The notes below the pieces were generated by a model. It did not search any database, was not told the DNA's origin, and saw nothing but the letters and a program-made list of their open reading frames with translations. DNA of 64,000 nucleotides from Taenia hydatigena (taxonomy: Eukaryota > Platyhelminthes > Cestoda > Cyclophyllidea > Taeniidae): positions 22,001-86,000 of the forward strand of contig JADWOT020001325.1 in assembly GCA_036345935.2 (NCBI GenBank). The letters are read 5' to 3'. Numbering within the stretch: position 1 is the stretch's first letter; every line of letters starts with the position of its first letter. The position numbers were made by a program, and so were the translations under genes. Positions 12,868 through 26,600 of this stretch are shown one piece after another.

Positions 12868-13929
12868 CCTATAAAATTTTTAAGAGGTCTGTTTAAAGAC
12901 AAAATCTATTTGGTACAAACGAATTTTTCTAAGCAGCTAACTGTAGTCTCAAATTAAAAGTTTCATTCTACTGAGATAAACGTGTCTGAAACTGACTCTA
13001 ATTCTATAAAATACCATGCGAGATTATTGACTCTTTCGTTGACAAAAAAAATCAAGACCAAATTATCCGTCCTGTCCAAACATCTGTCTATCAATCGATT
13101 TATCCGTCCAATTCTCCCTTATTTAATAACTTTTAACTTATGCAAACTTATAATTATTGCGATGCTTGAAGACAAACGGATCTGAACTTAAGTCCACAGA
13201 ATATGCAGGCGAAGATTCCAATCGATTATGAGAGCTGCGGATGACCAAAGAAAGCTTAAATGGTAATGTTTACCATTCAAGCAGGTGTTTCTTTTTGCAA
13301 CGCTTGCTGCAGCTGAGACGCAGAGAGATATCCGCCGCTGGAGGATCGCAAAGTAGTGCTCGTGGTGTAGGCGACAGGTTGTGAGAAACGTGCGCTTTCT
13401 AAAGCAGCTGGGAGTACCCCATCTCATGCACGTCGCAGAGCTGAATGGGAGGATGACTGAGTTGCAGGCACAGACTGGTGCCTTTTATCAGACCAACTTT
13501 AAATCTAATTGTCCCGTATTACAATCACTCGTCCGTTCTTCTTCATCCCATATGCCATGTTGTCTATTACTTGTTCATTGACACCAATCGTGGTGTCCAA
13601 CGTCAACCAACCGTACGTTTTTCCTCTACTTGGTAAAGCGGTGTTCCCTCTGACCCACTTACCGAGTGAATCATTTCCAGTTCTTCTGTAAAACTTTCGA
13701 TCTGCTCATGCTGTAAGTTTGATTCAGTTAGTATTAGCCGCATGGTAGAATCAGTTGCGTCTAGTATTTCGGACGTTCAGAACGATCAGTAATTATTAAC
13801 TCATCCAGCCAGCTTCTATCCACTGGGTACAATCTTGGTAGTCTGAGTAATCGCGGCACCAATGGGTCTCTTCTTTAAAATCCGTTAATTGTTTTTAATT
13901 GTTAAAAAGAGAGCTTCAAGCCAGTAGTC
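12868..13929 (+). repeat. Left inverted terminus of the 5.5-kb element
   Basis: This is the reverse complement of 17348-18418 with small indels; matching positions sum to about 31276-31286. The middle part (13509-13691 against 17585-17767) is almost unchanged, even at protein level in chance frames, while the edges are more diverged. Confidence 0.75.
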
Positions 13930-14900
13930 AGTGTGGGAAGCTGAGACAGATTGTGACGAAATGGATGCATTTAATGTGTGAGCACTTCCTGACGGTGAGG
14001 TGATAGCTCGTGTTATCGCGACACCGACGCGTCCATAATTTAACATCCGTTTCATGTTTTTATTGTTGATTGGACATGCTGAGCCACTCACCTCCTGCTT
14101 TATTATGGCTGCTCTCGAGACAGATTGTAACAAGGTAAAGTATTTGGTGCGTGAGCACTTCTTGGTAGTAGGGCTGTAGACTGTGTTATCGCATCCCCAA
14201 CGAGTTTCGCCCTTAGCCACTGGGCTATTTGCCTCCTGCGTTTTGCATAATGAGCTCTTGAGATAGATTGTGACGAAATGGGAGCGTTTTATATGTGAGG
14301 TCTCTTGGTAGTAAGAATTAGCCAGTTTTATCGCGGCATCAAGGGGTCCATCTTCTTAGATTCTTCATTGTTTTAAAGGAGAACTGGTTTGCCAGCTGAT
14401 TCCTATTTTGCACTGAGGAGCTTCCGTGTCAGATAAGGACGCCCTAGATGCACCTTTGTATGACCACCACCTGTTGTTAAGAGCTCTGTAAGGGGAGTTA
14501 TCGTGTCTGAAATGCGACGCTATTTTTAAATCGTTTTCTAATGTTTATTTTCAAATAAACAATCCCTTAGGTAGTTGTCTACTGTTCTGTTTGTAGGAGT
14601 TCCCAAATAAGTTGGTGACGAAATTGATGCATTCTCTACATGGGCAGCGCCTTTCAATGGCGCGGTGGCAGGGTCATCGTAGCATCTACTCAGCACTCTT
14701 TTAACTAGTTTCGAGTTTTTATTAATAAAAAGAAGAAGTGCTGAATTAGTTGCCACCTCTCTTTGCTGTGCGAATTGTTCGAAGCAGATTGCGACGAAAT
14801 AAGTGCATTCTCTACATGTGTGCCTCTTGTAAAAAGCGCCGTAGCCTTCTTCTTGCGTATCCAACACAGCGCCTCCTTTAAATCGGTACGAAATCCAGTC
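13930..14900 (+). repeat. Tandem subterminal repeats, unit about 170 bp
   Basis: A degenerate motif close to tgtgacgaaatggatgcatt recurs near 13953, 14125, 14269, 14450, 14613 and 14790, each followed by a run such as gagcacttcttggtagtag or ctctacatgtgtgcc and by a partly conserved tatcgcggcaccaa block. Three further units occur near 33131, 33296 and 33470 in the second copy of the element. Spacing varies from about 145 to 180 bp. Confidence 0.6.
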
Positions 14901-17347
14901 GCTATTGTTTCAAATCACCACCGCGGTACTTCTTGGGTACTGTTTTAAATATCATTTTTTATGACGACAACTCTTCTATGCCTTCTTTTTTCTCAGTGGC
15001 TTTCCACGATCACATTTTTAGCAGCCCTCTGTATTCACTTCGTTCGTGTTTGCTTTTTCGACAAAGGAGCCTGCAATATCTTAGTAATGGTGCAAAGATC
15101 CTTTTTAGCCCTCAGATTTTCATCATTGGGAACGGGAATTATTTAACTTAATGTGCTCCATTGGTGTTGAGTCGATTTTTATTCAGTGAGAGACTATCGA
15201 GGCGCGATCGTCAATTATTGCTTCCTTGCGAATACCATTGAGGTGCGTGACGGCTGAGCCGTGTCGATCCTCCGATTTGAAGAGTTGGTGCCACTGACGC
15301 TTCGCCATTGGAGATCGCACAGCAGTCGTTCACTCGGTCTGCAGTATAACTTACGATTTCTGTATCGTGAGGCATCGCTTTGTTTGGCGAACTTTTTTAA
15401 TGCGTCCACACAGGCAATATGCATGCAACGATTCGCCCTAACCTGTTTCGAATTCTTTCGCCAGTTCCACGAGGCCTGTCCATTTCAATTTGAAATGAGG
15501 AAGTAATCAGAGGAGCCACAAGAAAGAAAGGCGATTACGTGTAGTAAAATAATTATGCGGGTATGTGGGTGATAAGGTGTTGGTGGAAAGTGGAATTGAA
15601 ATTAATAAGGCAACTAGTAACCATACAACAAACAACTAAGGGAGATCTTACTTCACCCAGGATAGAACTGTCAGCCTGGTAGACTAGAAGGACAGGTTAG
15701 GAGGGGAGGGTGAGATAAATGTGCCTTCGTGCTCACATGCATACAGGCACACACGCACGCAAAGAGGTTCCTACCGGGGGGTGGACACCGATGGAAGGGA
15801 AAATAAACGTAGGCAATGACACACGCACAAACTGGAGCAGACAGACAAACAGGCAGGCAGGTACAGATACATGGTGAAAAGAAGCGGTTGGTCTGTCAGG
15901 GCGGGAATACACGTTCTTATTCGTTAATGCAGAGTGTCAGGTAGGGGAACCCTCTGTAGGGAGAAAAGAATTGGACAGTGAGATGATGAGGTGGGATTTG
16001 GCCGAGTCTACAAATTACGAAGCGGGAAATAGGATCAGCGCGCTCACCTTCGCTCTCGAGGGGGTAAGTGGAGTTGGAGTAGGAGACGAAATTGAAGCGA
16101 AGTGGTGCAGAACAAACTACAGTGACAGAAAAGGTGGGAATGGATAATTAATAGAGATGCAGGCCATGATATACAAAAAATAAGTTTTGGTCTTAGGATG
16201 AGTGCGACTGAGTTTGACGCAGCATAGCCTATGCAAGTGTGATGCAGGTTATGAATCTTAGCAATGTTGATTCCTGTCATAGGGTAGAGTGAGACTAGTG
16301 GAGAGATATAGAGGACTAACAAAGAGGGCTCTGGCAAACAACGAGGCGGGATTGGGAAGCTGTGGCAAATTGAGGCCAATTCTGAAGAAGAGGAAGGCGA
16401 GTGAAGCGTTAGGGGCAGAGAGGTGAAGGTTTCTTGTGTCACTAAATTAAATAAACAAAGACAAGGAAATAAAAGGCAGGGAGTGCCAACAAAATGCAAG
16501 ACGCAATGCCTGAAAGAATGTAGAACGTCATAGTAGGAGATAAAGAAGGTACTCATCGAAGGCGCGTTGCAGTGGAGCATAAGCAAGGGGATGTAGGGAA
16601 GAGAGTTGCTTTCCTTCCATTCCGGCGCCGTCACTAGGTCCACTTACAGTTTGAGTATTTTAGTCTTTAGTGTCTGCAAGAAAGATAGGAAGGAAGAGAA
16701 GACCTCATTTTACATGGCATCGAGTTGTGTTGGGCGGATTGGACAAATTAAAATAGTGTTGTTAGACTGACTTTGATGGTAACGCAAAAGCCGCTTCTTA
16801 GTATAAGGCAAACTTGGAAGAATTGGTAGCCCTGTCCACCCTATTATTTACTTTGAACAAGTCTGTCATAATCAATGAGTTGACTAGTCTGCTCTCTTCC
16901 CCTTGAGTGCAATCTAGTCAGATCTAGTCAAGTCTAGTCCTGCATATTATGCTACAGGATTTTGCAGTAGAATATACAAAAGAGCAAGTTATTATTAATG
17001 TCTCAGCATGTCTCTTTTGCTGCTACTTATTTGGTGAATGTAAAGGCATGAAAGAGACAAAGTTAAGCATGGCACAGCAAACTTTGTGGAGGATAAAATT
17101 AACCAGAAAAATTTACCACACCCTAAAGATGAATGTTGCAGTAATGACGATGCGTCTCTGCTGCCTGCCTCTAATACTCTGTTTGGCAGAGTTATTGCAC
17201 TGCATTGATAAGGAGCCTGAATGCACATCTAAAGGATTTAAAGAACTGGTGAAGCGGCAAAGAGATGTGAATCCGAGTCCATGGAATGAGACAGAGTGGG
17301 AAGGAGAAAAGGGAATTGGACATGGACGCTTCACACCAAACGCTGAA

Positions 17348-18418
17348 GGCTACTGGTTTGCAGTTCTGTTTTTTAACAATAAAAAAACAAACGAATTTCA
17401 GAAAAGAGGCTCATTGGTGCCGCGATAACTCAAGCTACCAAGATTGTACCCAGTGGATAGAAGCTGGCTGGATGAGTTAATAATTACTGATCGTTCTGAA
17501 CGTCCGAAATACTAGACGCAACTGGGTCTACCATGCAGCTAATACTAACTAAATCAAACTTGCAGCGCCAGTAGATCGAAAGTTTTACAGAAGAACTGGA
17601 AATGATTCACTCGGTAAGTGGGTCAGAGGGAACACCGCTTTACCAAGTAGAGGAAAAACGTACGGTTGGTTGACGTTGGACACTACGATTGGTGTCAATG
17701 AACACGTAATAGACAACAAGGCATATGGAATGAAGAAGAACGGACGAGTGATTGTAATACGGGACAATTAGATTTAAAGTTGGTCTGATAAAAGGCACCA
17801 GTCTGTGCCTACAACTAAGTCATCCTTGCATTCAGCTTCGCGACGTGCATGGAATGGGGTATCCCCAGCTGCTCTAGAGAGCGTACTTTTCTCACAACCT
17901 GTCGCCTACACCACGAACACTACTTTGCAATCCTCCAGCGATGGACATCCTTCTGTGGTCAGCTGCGGCTAGTATTGAGTTTCATTGATGTGATGCAGAA
18001 AAAAAAACACCTGCTTGAATGGCAAACATTACCATTCAAGTCTTCTTTGGTCATCCGCAGCTCTCATATTGGATTGGGATCTTCGCCTGCATATTCTGTG
18101 GACTTACGTTCAGATCCGTTTGTCTTCAAGCATCGCCAAATTTGTCTTGCATGAGTTAGAAGTTATTAAATGAGGGAGAATTGGAGGGACAAGTTGATTG
18201 ATAGTCTGGTTATTGGGCAAAACGGATAATTCGTTCTTGAATTTCTCCTCAACGAGGGAGTAGTTAATCTTACATAGTATTTTGTGGAATTAGAGTCAGT
18301 TTCAGACACGTTTACCTCAGTAGGGCGAAACGTATAAGTTGAGACTATAGTTAGCTGCTTAAAAAATTTGTGTCAATTGGATTTTGTCTTTGAACAGACC
18401 TCTTAAAAGTTTTATAGG
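17348..18418 (-). repeat. Right inverted terminus of the 5.5-kb element
   Basis: Inverted partner of 12868-13929. Its inner end at about 17348 is defined by ggctactgg opposite ccagtagtc at 13921-13929. Its outer end, tttatagg, mirrors cctataaa at 12868. Confidence 0.75.
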
Positions 18419-18919
18419 TAGGGAGACTTCAGGCAGATCTCGACTCATATATGAACCTCCATTACTGCTGGTCATTTCCGAATCCTCTCTATTTCGCACA
18501 TTTTAGGCCAAGATCAGGGGTGGATGGAATCAGATACGGAGGTGCAAATCACAAACAGAAAGGAGTTCAGCGCAATGCGGTCCATGCAAGGCCCACTTCG
18601 ACTTGCGTCTCACATTCCACCGTCTCATCATTCGCACCCAAAGCGCATTCATCCATTATTGTGAACTACATCTCCCATTCAACCTTAACTTTGCCGCCAT
18701 CCTTCGCCCCTTATGCCACGCCGCACGTCAGTGCATCCAACTCCCATCCCACCTACATTGATCCATCCATGCTGGAGTTTACCTGCCTTTTTAAGCCCAT
18801 GCCCGCCTGTGGGACGGATGAATTCATTAGTTTCAGTCAGACTAACTCGCCACTTGATGAGCCTAAGTACTTAATCTATTTTACAATGTCGTTTTATATT
18901 ATGTCTCATTGACTCTCCA
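18419..18919. other. No gene recognised
   Basis: A C-rich open frame (18451-18912) covers this stretch but has no domain or splice evidence. I treat it as chance or repeat-derived. Confidence 0.3.
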
Positions 18920-19480
18920 GCCTTATGTACAAACAAACAAGCAATTATTCAATGTATACGTAGCCTGCTTGCATAAGTGGATGTTGCTGTGTAAAAGAGG
19001 TATGGATTGCATCATCAGTTGAGTCAGATTTGTGGAGAATAGGTAGAGGCGTTACGACTATGACTGCATAACCCATCTGATAGATCCTTTGCACTTCCGC
19101 AAGGGAGATTTATAATCCAAATTGCGATCTCAGACGCCTGCCAGGTATTAATTACTGGGGTCATTATTGACTTATGGAGAAATAAGTCAAATTGGGTCGC
19201 TGACCTATGGCCACTACCGTTCTCGACCTCGAATATCACCTGCAAATAAGTAGTTATCGTGTCTACTCTTCTACTCAAAATCTCCGAGAAGCTGCTAGCA
19301 TGCACCCAGCTCATATCGAATCCGCCCTAATCCATCCTGCACAAATGCTTTGTAATGAGCATCGACCTATAGTTCGCTGAGTGACCAGATAGAATGCAAA
19401 AGAGCGACAGATCAATGTAACAATAAGCGATTGCCAATCTAGGCGTCTCCACCGATTTTGTCATCCCTGGTCCATTTAAT
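18920..19480 (-). repeat. Diverged copy of a dispersed SINE-like repeat
   Basis: This aligns with 62817-63387 and, inverted, with 42170-42740. Shared patches include cttccgcaagg, actatgactgcataaccca and gattgccaatctaggc. The better-kept copies contain a tRNA-like stretch; here it is decayed. Three copies in one window show a moderately abundant family. Confidence 0.65.
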
Positions 19481-22400
19481 TTCATGATTAAGTTGCTCCT
19501 GTTGACCATAATAGTGCAGCTCGTCACATAGGTAATGAGCGATGTATCTCTAGGTCCGGCATTCTTACCAGAGTACTTAGCACACTGGCTTCCACGACCC
19601 AATGTTCTATTATTGCACGGTGTACGTGTATATGCACGAATCGCTTTGAGACTGAAAGAAGGCCATTCCACTGCCATAAAATACACTAATAAGTACGCGT
19701 GTGTAAATCGTGAGTGCGAGTAAGCTCTCTAGAGCCAAAATCGCCTCAGATTTGCTTCATTTTGTTGGCAATTCATATAATGAATTGGAATTTCGCGTTG
19801 ACGACCGAAGAACTACCTTCATATGTTCTGCTCAAATCAGCATATGCTAAAAAAATTTTCCTGAAAGAAAGCATTTACTAAGTTAGCAAATCTAGCAAGA
19901 ATGGGGATACTGCTGTAATTTTTCACCGCATCAAAGTAAAATCAGCTCATGCTGTTGGGCAGGCACGCCCAACACGACTTTGCCCAGCTTAATTATGTGA
20001 CATGTGTGAGGATGGACCAAGGCTTGTAAAAGAGGCCCGCACGTACGACCGCTCGATTTGTATGGCTTCTTGTGAGATACAGGTGCAAGCAATTCCTTGA
20101 GTAAGGTTAAGTTGGCGAAGCTCACTGCGACTGGCTCATTTTGCCAACTTACAATTGTAAACCCACCACAAGTTAGTCAATTGCGCAAAAAAGTTCTTGC
20201 TTGACCAGCATGTTATGTGTCACATTAACTGGGCTTCAGCACCGCTTTGATATAAACGATTTGATAGATATTGAAAGAAATGTCTAATGATTATTTTGAA
20301 TGGCACCCGTCAATTTCATCAGAAGTACATATTGCTAGAATCAAGAAAAGGGAGGAATTAAAGGCATAATATTTGATTCTGATAGGCGAAATCCTGCCGG
20401 GTTTCGGCTACCAAGCCAGCATAATTTGTTTTTAAAAGTGCGTCTACATTTACTGTTTAGATTTGTATTATGCTTGAGTCTTTTTAGGTAAATTGGCTTC
20501 GATATGATGTGCAAAGCATTGGTAGGCAGCTTTTACAAAAATCTGAAAGCGTATGTTCGAGGCCTTAAGAGCAGACCAAAGAAGGCACGGTTTTATTCAG
20601 AGCCAACAAGAGATGTAAAGTATCACTAATGGAGCGGTCCGCATAATCGCCTCTAATTTTAAGCAAAGGACAATAAAATCAAAAGGATATGAAGGGTCAC
20701 GAGTAAAATAACATTTCCAAACTTTTCTCCGCTTTTGAAGCAAAGTTAATGAGGAAACACTTATTTTGCTTGCTACGCGGACAATATTTGTCTTAGCGAT
20801 TCTAACTTTCGCTAAAAATAACTTGGAATGTCTAAAAGCCAGGGTTAATGACCAAATTAAACTTACATTGAACGCAAATGCAAGCTAGGAAAACTGACGC
20901 CTCACCTCTCCAGTAGGTCTTTACATTTCGTTAGCCTCGACACATAAAATCTACACGTGAGTTCCCTCTTTTGGCAGCCCTGCCAAAGGAATAGGGCAAC
21001 TCCCCACGGCACAGGAGCAAAATTTTCCTCTCATGACACCGTTAAGGCATATATAGTAAGAAAAATTAGAAATGTGACCATAAGCTGAAGCGTTAGTGTT
21101 GAATTGCTCTTAGACCTCCAAAGGAAGAGCCACGTCGACTGTCATGCATAGAGACATAAGGGGAATAAACACTCAGGGTTGGCACTCAAATTCGGTTTAC
21201 TGTCAAAAATGACTGAGTCAAAAATGTGTGGATCATGCGTCAACCCTAGTTGGATGTAATGCCAAACCTTTCGAGCTGTTATGACAATCAAGCAAATGAG
21301 TGAAACTACATATGCATTAGTGCCTCCAAACTCACGAAAGCTTTAAGCACAGAAAAGTGCGCCAGTGGTATGTATGCACCACTAAGCGCGTAAGTTTAAG
21401 CAAGCTGCAAGATGGGCAAAGTGCCGCCTTTATTTCGCAATAATATTGTGAAATGGCTCTTTATAGTATGCACTCCTGCAGCATCGCAACGTCTAATAGA
21501 TCACTTCAGACCACATGCAGCTACGGCAACATATTCTGCATTATCTCCTGGATCACCCCAGAATCCGTCTGCAATCGAGCGGACACGTGGTTTATCCATC
21601 TGACGCGATTATTTATTTTCTGGAGAGAATTGTTGTTCATTATTATTATTTTTCCTTTTCAATAGATGACATCCACATATGTCATTTGAAATTAAAGCCA
21701 CGCTCAACATTCAAATATCTCCGTCAATATGAATGATAGCCTATGTATTAAAGGCTCTCTGGATGCTGATTGCTAGCCAACTTCTGCGCGTGGAACCTTT
21801 TCCAATGCCTTGAGAACAATAAAAATACGATTTCCCAGAGATCACCTTTAATCCTTCATCAACGACCCAGCAAGACAGCAGCATTGCCTCTTACGTGTAA
21901 AATGCTAATAACCTAAAAGAGCGCGCGAACCTGTACCAGCAATATTCTACGTGGTGGCGATCTAAAGGCACTTAATTCATCTGCGTATCTCTACCATTCA
22001 AGCATGTTAAATGCAATCCCAAAGCCATAATCTTATCACAACTTCTTGACCAAACCACTGCGTTCCGCCGGCATTTTTATTTCACGACCTCACACAAAAA
22101 CGGAGCGATCTTAGCGCTATCACCCAATGCATCTTTTAAAACGCAAGCGCTTGACCTCTAAGATTTAAAAAGAAGCTTTTGATGCCATTTGGCGAAACAC
22201 AGCCCATGATCCAAGAAACCTGATAACTGTTTGTTGAGCGTTCAGTTTTCTAGCTGTTGATAAGCATTTTTCTGGACATTTAATTCAGAACCTTGGGTAA
22301 CAGTTTTCACGTGCTACTGCTTTACCTTAATGCAGCTCTCAACAGGATTGCTTATTTGAAACCTGTCAGCAAAAATGAGGAAAGGAATGAGTGCGTGGCG

Positions 22401-23404
22401 TCAGTGATTTTTAAGAAAAAGTATAATAGTCGTCTAAGGGGCAATTATTGGCGAGTTTGCTTTAAAATACCCTTGTTCCACTTTTATTCTGTCCACACTT
22501 GATTGACTATAAATGTCCAGGCACCAATTGACTTAAAAAAGAAATATGCTTCTCTCACAAATTTTTCATCGCACTCATGAAAGAAGATACCGCACTTTAT
22601 TTCTAAAGCTGGTAGACATAGCTTTCTTTACATGCGGCTAGTTGCGGAAATGCTGGCTATGATTTTTCCACTAAATTTTGTTTGGTAGCATGAATAAAGC
22701 AAAAAATCGCAAAGGTTACATTTCTCTTTTGACGGCGCCTTATGCTCTACTATCTTGACTAATCCTGACTTATTCCTTTTATTTTGTTTGTCCTTTTTCT
22801 CAATATGTACATTTTTCAAACTTTCCTCCTTTCAGCCCCTGTTCTTTCGCAAATAGCGTTCATATCAAATAACTCTACTATTTAACAAGCAAACCGGACA
22901 ATCGGGTCTCATAGGAGCTGAATTGTATCAAATATCAGTAAAATGAGATGCTGAAACATGTCGCAATCTGCCCGATTTGGCTATGCGTTGTGCAGATCTT
23001 CATCGTCAGTATTAAAGCGCACTCACTCAATTGTCAAGAAGTACTGCCATTCATGACGTGACCTTAATGGGCAGACCTCTACATAAGGCAATACTATTAC
23101 TTATACCTGTACTCATATAGACAGTAATTTATGCGTACATGGAAGCGCATCCTAAACTCGAAGGCTGCTTACCGTGATGCACTCGATTCAAGTGTTCAAA
23201 GTGTAAAACAATGCTATCAAATGGCCTTCTGCACCTTCCACACCTGTAGATACACATATCGGCAAAGGAGAAGGCGAGTTGTGCGAGTATCGGAGCCAGA
23301 GCTTATGGAAGATAAAACGGGTGGTTACGATAGCTTCCTGGACCTGCCCTCATTCTCGTACGTGATTAAAACGCATTGGAGCAGTAATCACGTGTTCGGC
23401 TAAG
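19481..23404. other. Gene-poor stretch
   Basis: No gene, RNA or repeat is recognised. Several overlapping frames near 21412-21736 and one at 23131-23403 (which contains a run of arginines) match no family I know. Confidence 0.35.
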
Positions 23405-23608
23405 AATTTGAGCTACTCAGGCGTATGGTTAAGGTTTGATTTACCGGAAGCACTTACCTCTTCATTACATGCTTCTAGTAATGAGCTCTTTTATAAAGTC
23501 AGTTTTCATGCAGAGGGTAGGATTGCGTTGAATGAAAACAAATCCATCTCCTTCTACTCCTCGCTCTCAGATACTAAGCCATCTCTAATTATTTCCTACA
23601 CAAAATAG
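23405..23608 (+). other. Possible exon fragment of a TGF-beta-family prodomain
   Basis: After a potential acceptor (taag at 23401-23404) the frame reads GVWLRFDLPEALTSSL and, about 45 residues on, KPSLIISYTK before a TAG. TGF-beta/BMP prodomains have a W-x-x-F-D-V/L-x-x-A-L strand followed about 60 residues later by a P-x-L-V-V-Y strand, so both order and spacing fit. No furin site and no cysteine-knot mature domain were found downstream. It may be an isolated exon, a relic, or a coincidence. The call rests on two short motifs. Confidence 0.3.
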
Positions 23609-26600
23609 AAGAGCAAATATTTAAAAATTTAACATACTGCACCGCAGTTGCAGGGGTAGCACGACCAAGTATAGAGATGAATTAGAAAACAGTTGGGTGT
23701 GGACTGCGTGGGAATCGTGAAAAAGAGCACATCGAAGTCCAAAGTCATCACTTCACTGCAATGGGGTCAGAGGTCGTTGCTGCCGTAGTGCCAATCGACT
23801 CTTTAGTAGGAGATCATCTGTGTCACACCCTGGTACAGATTCAGGCCAAAAGAGCCAGAATAGCGTTCAGAACTGCAAAATTTACGAGTCACTGTGCCAT
23901 GATTTTGAAGCGATGGATTTTTGCAAAATAAATTTCTTGGATACTACAGAATGTGGTTTTCTTGGTAAGTAAGGAGCGAAAATCAAATAAAGCCACTTAA
24001 TCACTCAATTGAAATCAGATTACCATAGAAAGTAAAAGGGAAGAATGCACTAGGTCTAGGTCAGGTTGTCAATGCTGCAAAATGTTTTGCTTTACGAAAT
24101 GTTTGCCTTAATTTCAACTTATGCTTGTTCTTTTTTTGTTTGCGATGTCATTGAATCTTTTGTATATCATCCTACTACATTGTCAAGGCCTTAAAGACAA
24201 TCAGAATGCTCAGCGCAGTGTTGAACACACGATCGTTGTAGCTCAGGGTGAGCCGCACAATATCGGTCCAAATCATAACAATATGTGCACTGATATTATC
24301 TTCCTTAAAGGCAGAAGATGGCATATTACTAGGGCAGTTAATATTTTCAATAAACAGAGGGAATGGAACCGCTGACATAGCTAAAACAATATGGCTACCT
24401 AAGGCACCGAAAGCGAGATCAGCAGTCATAACAAAGGGAGTATCGCATAGTATACTCCATTCGTACATTGCACAACGCCTGCATGTCTGATCAACTTTTG
24501 TATTCGCATACTTACATAAAGTTACCCTTGAGTGGTATTGTTCGATAAGTATCCTTTGTTCTCTTGGCTGCTTGAGACCGCATAATCTTGATGTAATGAC
24601 ATCATTTGCTTTTTCTTGGTGCAGGCAGCTATATAAAATAGACCTCACCAACTAAAGCACCAGTTTTGCATTTTTAATCCTATAATTTGCAAAAATGTTG
24701 AAATAATGAACCTACTTAACACTCACGAACTTTCAAAATTTAAGGGTTACTTATATGAAGCTCCGCTTCAACTAAATCTAAGCCCTCAGCATAAATTAAG
24801 TAAAGAAGTTTAGGCACTGCATGAAAATAGACATCAAAAAGGAATTCTGTGCCCCATACTGTTGTCATCAGTAAAGTGTCACTGATCCTTATCTGTGCTT
24901 TTATTGCAAAAAGCCCGAATTTCTGTCAATTTCTAATTTGCGATTTGTAATCCAAAGCGTCAAAACAATGTTCGTGTGAGCGCATACTCTAAAAATGGGC
25001 TTCGATTTCGCTACTATGTTGGAGATATTTAATGTTCAACCCCCCGAGGTTTTGTCGATAGTTGTGACGCGACACCTCATTGAGGAGAAGTGCAAACTTT
25101 GTGGTGCTCCAGGTTGCGAACTAGATTTTCTCTTTATCTGTAGCATTTATTTATGGCGCTGACTTAATGAAATCAAGATGCTTGTTCCCTGTAATCGGGC
25201 TGATTTGCCATCGTCACCGATGTTTCGCTGTTTAAAAGACATTAAGGCCTAAAATCCTTACATTGCGCCTTAAGATTATATTAGCCTTCCTTTTCTTTAA
25301 ATTGCCCGCGTTAAGAAGGCTTTCGTTCATTTGTGCAAGTTCCAGGCGAACTAAAAGGACGTGCAGGCAGCTTGCGACTTGACTTAGGCGCAGCCAAATC
25401 AAGAGCATTCAATAAGCGTTCGCTAATCTTTTCTGCTGAGTAAGGATTGGGATAGAAAGAAAATTTAGAGACAACAACGCTGAATGCCCACATAGGTAAG
25501 GAAATCTAGAAAGTAGAGCTGCTACTCCACCGAACGAAAAAGCCGTCCTATGTCCTTTTTGCCCATACAAGCATTAAAACCAAGGCAGACACTTCGCTGC
25601 TAAAAGCAGAACCAGATGACATCTGCACCATTCTCTTTAAAGTCGCATTTAGCCATCCATGTCACCATGGGCCTTTCCGAATAGTCCAAGTTACATAAAA
25701 ACAAAGAGCTGAATGCAGCAAAAAGGAACAATGCTTTATCAGTACCTTAAACACGCGGTTTTAAGAATCTCTACGTGGCTCAAATTAAATGCTGCTATGT
25801 GACGTGGCAGGAACAGAAAAATGAAAATTACACGCAGTGCACTTTTTCTTTGCTAATAGTAATAACTGCTGACGAAATGACGTGTTCCACGCAAATGAAT
25901 GATTGATTGAAAGTATTTGGTTTCATAGAAGATGCAATTAGCCATGTAAGTAAGCTATTAATTTTTGCCCATTAACAGCAATGATTTTCACCCAAAAATG
26001 AAGAGTAGGGCAGAACAGGCACTGAGCAATGGAAGAATTCTAAAATAAGGGGACATTTTCGCCAGCTAATATGCTTGAATGCAGTCGTTTTAAAATTATT
26101 TTGATGATCACAATTTTTTCATGAACTGGGCACTTTATAATGATAGCATCAGCTTTGACACTTTAATGCTTGTAGTAAATACGCATAGGACATTGCCGTT
26201 AAATCTGATGAGATCCGAAATCGCCCATACTTGGTTAGAGTCCTCTATCGTGTTCGTTTCGCAATTTAAATTTGATTGTTTTAGACGTTGGTTGGCAACA
26301 TATTGTATTAAATTAAGAGATGGGCAAAAAATAACAAAGTTGCAACATGGAATGCGCGTGCATTTCATGCGTAGAATAAGGCAATTCTCACGCATTAATT
26401 ATAAATGAAATGGTAAATGTGCATGAATGTGTGTATACCTCAGTTTTCGTTTACTGCATAAATACTTTCACTTGTTCGCTAACTCGTTTTGCATTAAAAT
26501 CAGCTTTAGTGGCTCCCTTTAAAATTTTATTGCGAAAACAACCATATTGTAAGCAACTTCGTCAAGCGAATTCACCGCTTTACTGTCAACTATTGTGTCT

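Larger units (their letters stand above)
12868..18418. mobile_element. 5.5-kb repeat element with about 1-kb inverted termini
   Basis: Bases 12868-13929 and 17348-18418 are inverted copies, clearly diverged from each other, ending in CCTATAAAA. Inside the left end is an array of about 170-bp units. Interior parts recur in a rearranged copy at 33.1-35.8 kb, so this is a mobile or dispersed element rather than a local inversion. No transposase, integrase or reverse transcriptase domain is visible, so it looks like a non-autonomous element with long inverted ends or a foldback-type element. I cannot see a convincing target-site duplication at the outer edges. The frame at 16044-16643 (199 codons) is rich in Ser, Leu, His and Cys and is probably not protein. 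A frame at 16949-17428 is interrupted by stops in the second copy. Confidence 0.65.

Noticed and set aside
16044..16643. 199-codon minus-strand frame, the longest in the window
   Set aside because: Composition is Ser/Leu/His/Cys-rich, there is no domain, it lies inside the repeat element, and the matching DNA at 35.4-35.7 kb does not keep the frame.
24175..24651. 158-codon minus-strand frame with hydrophobic stretches
   Set aside because: No family resemblance; a frame of this length is expected about once by chance in sequence of this size and composition.
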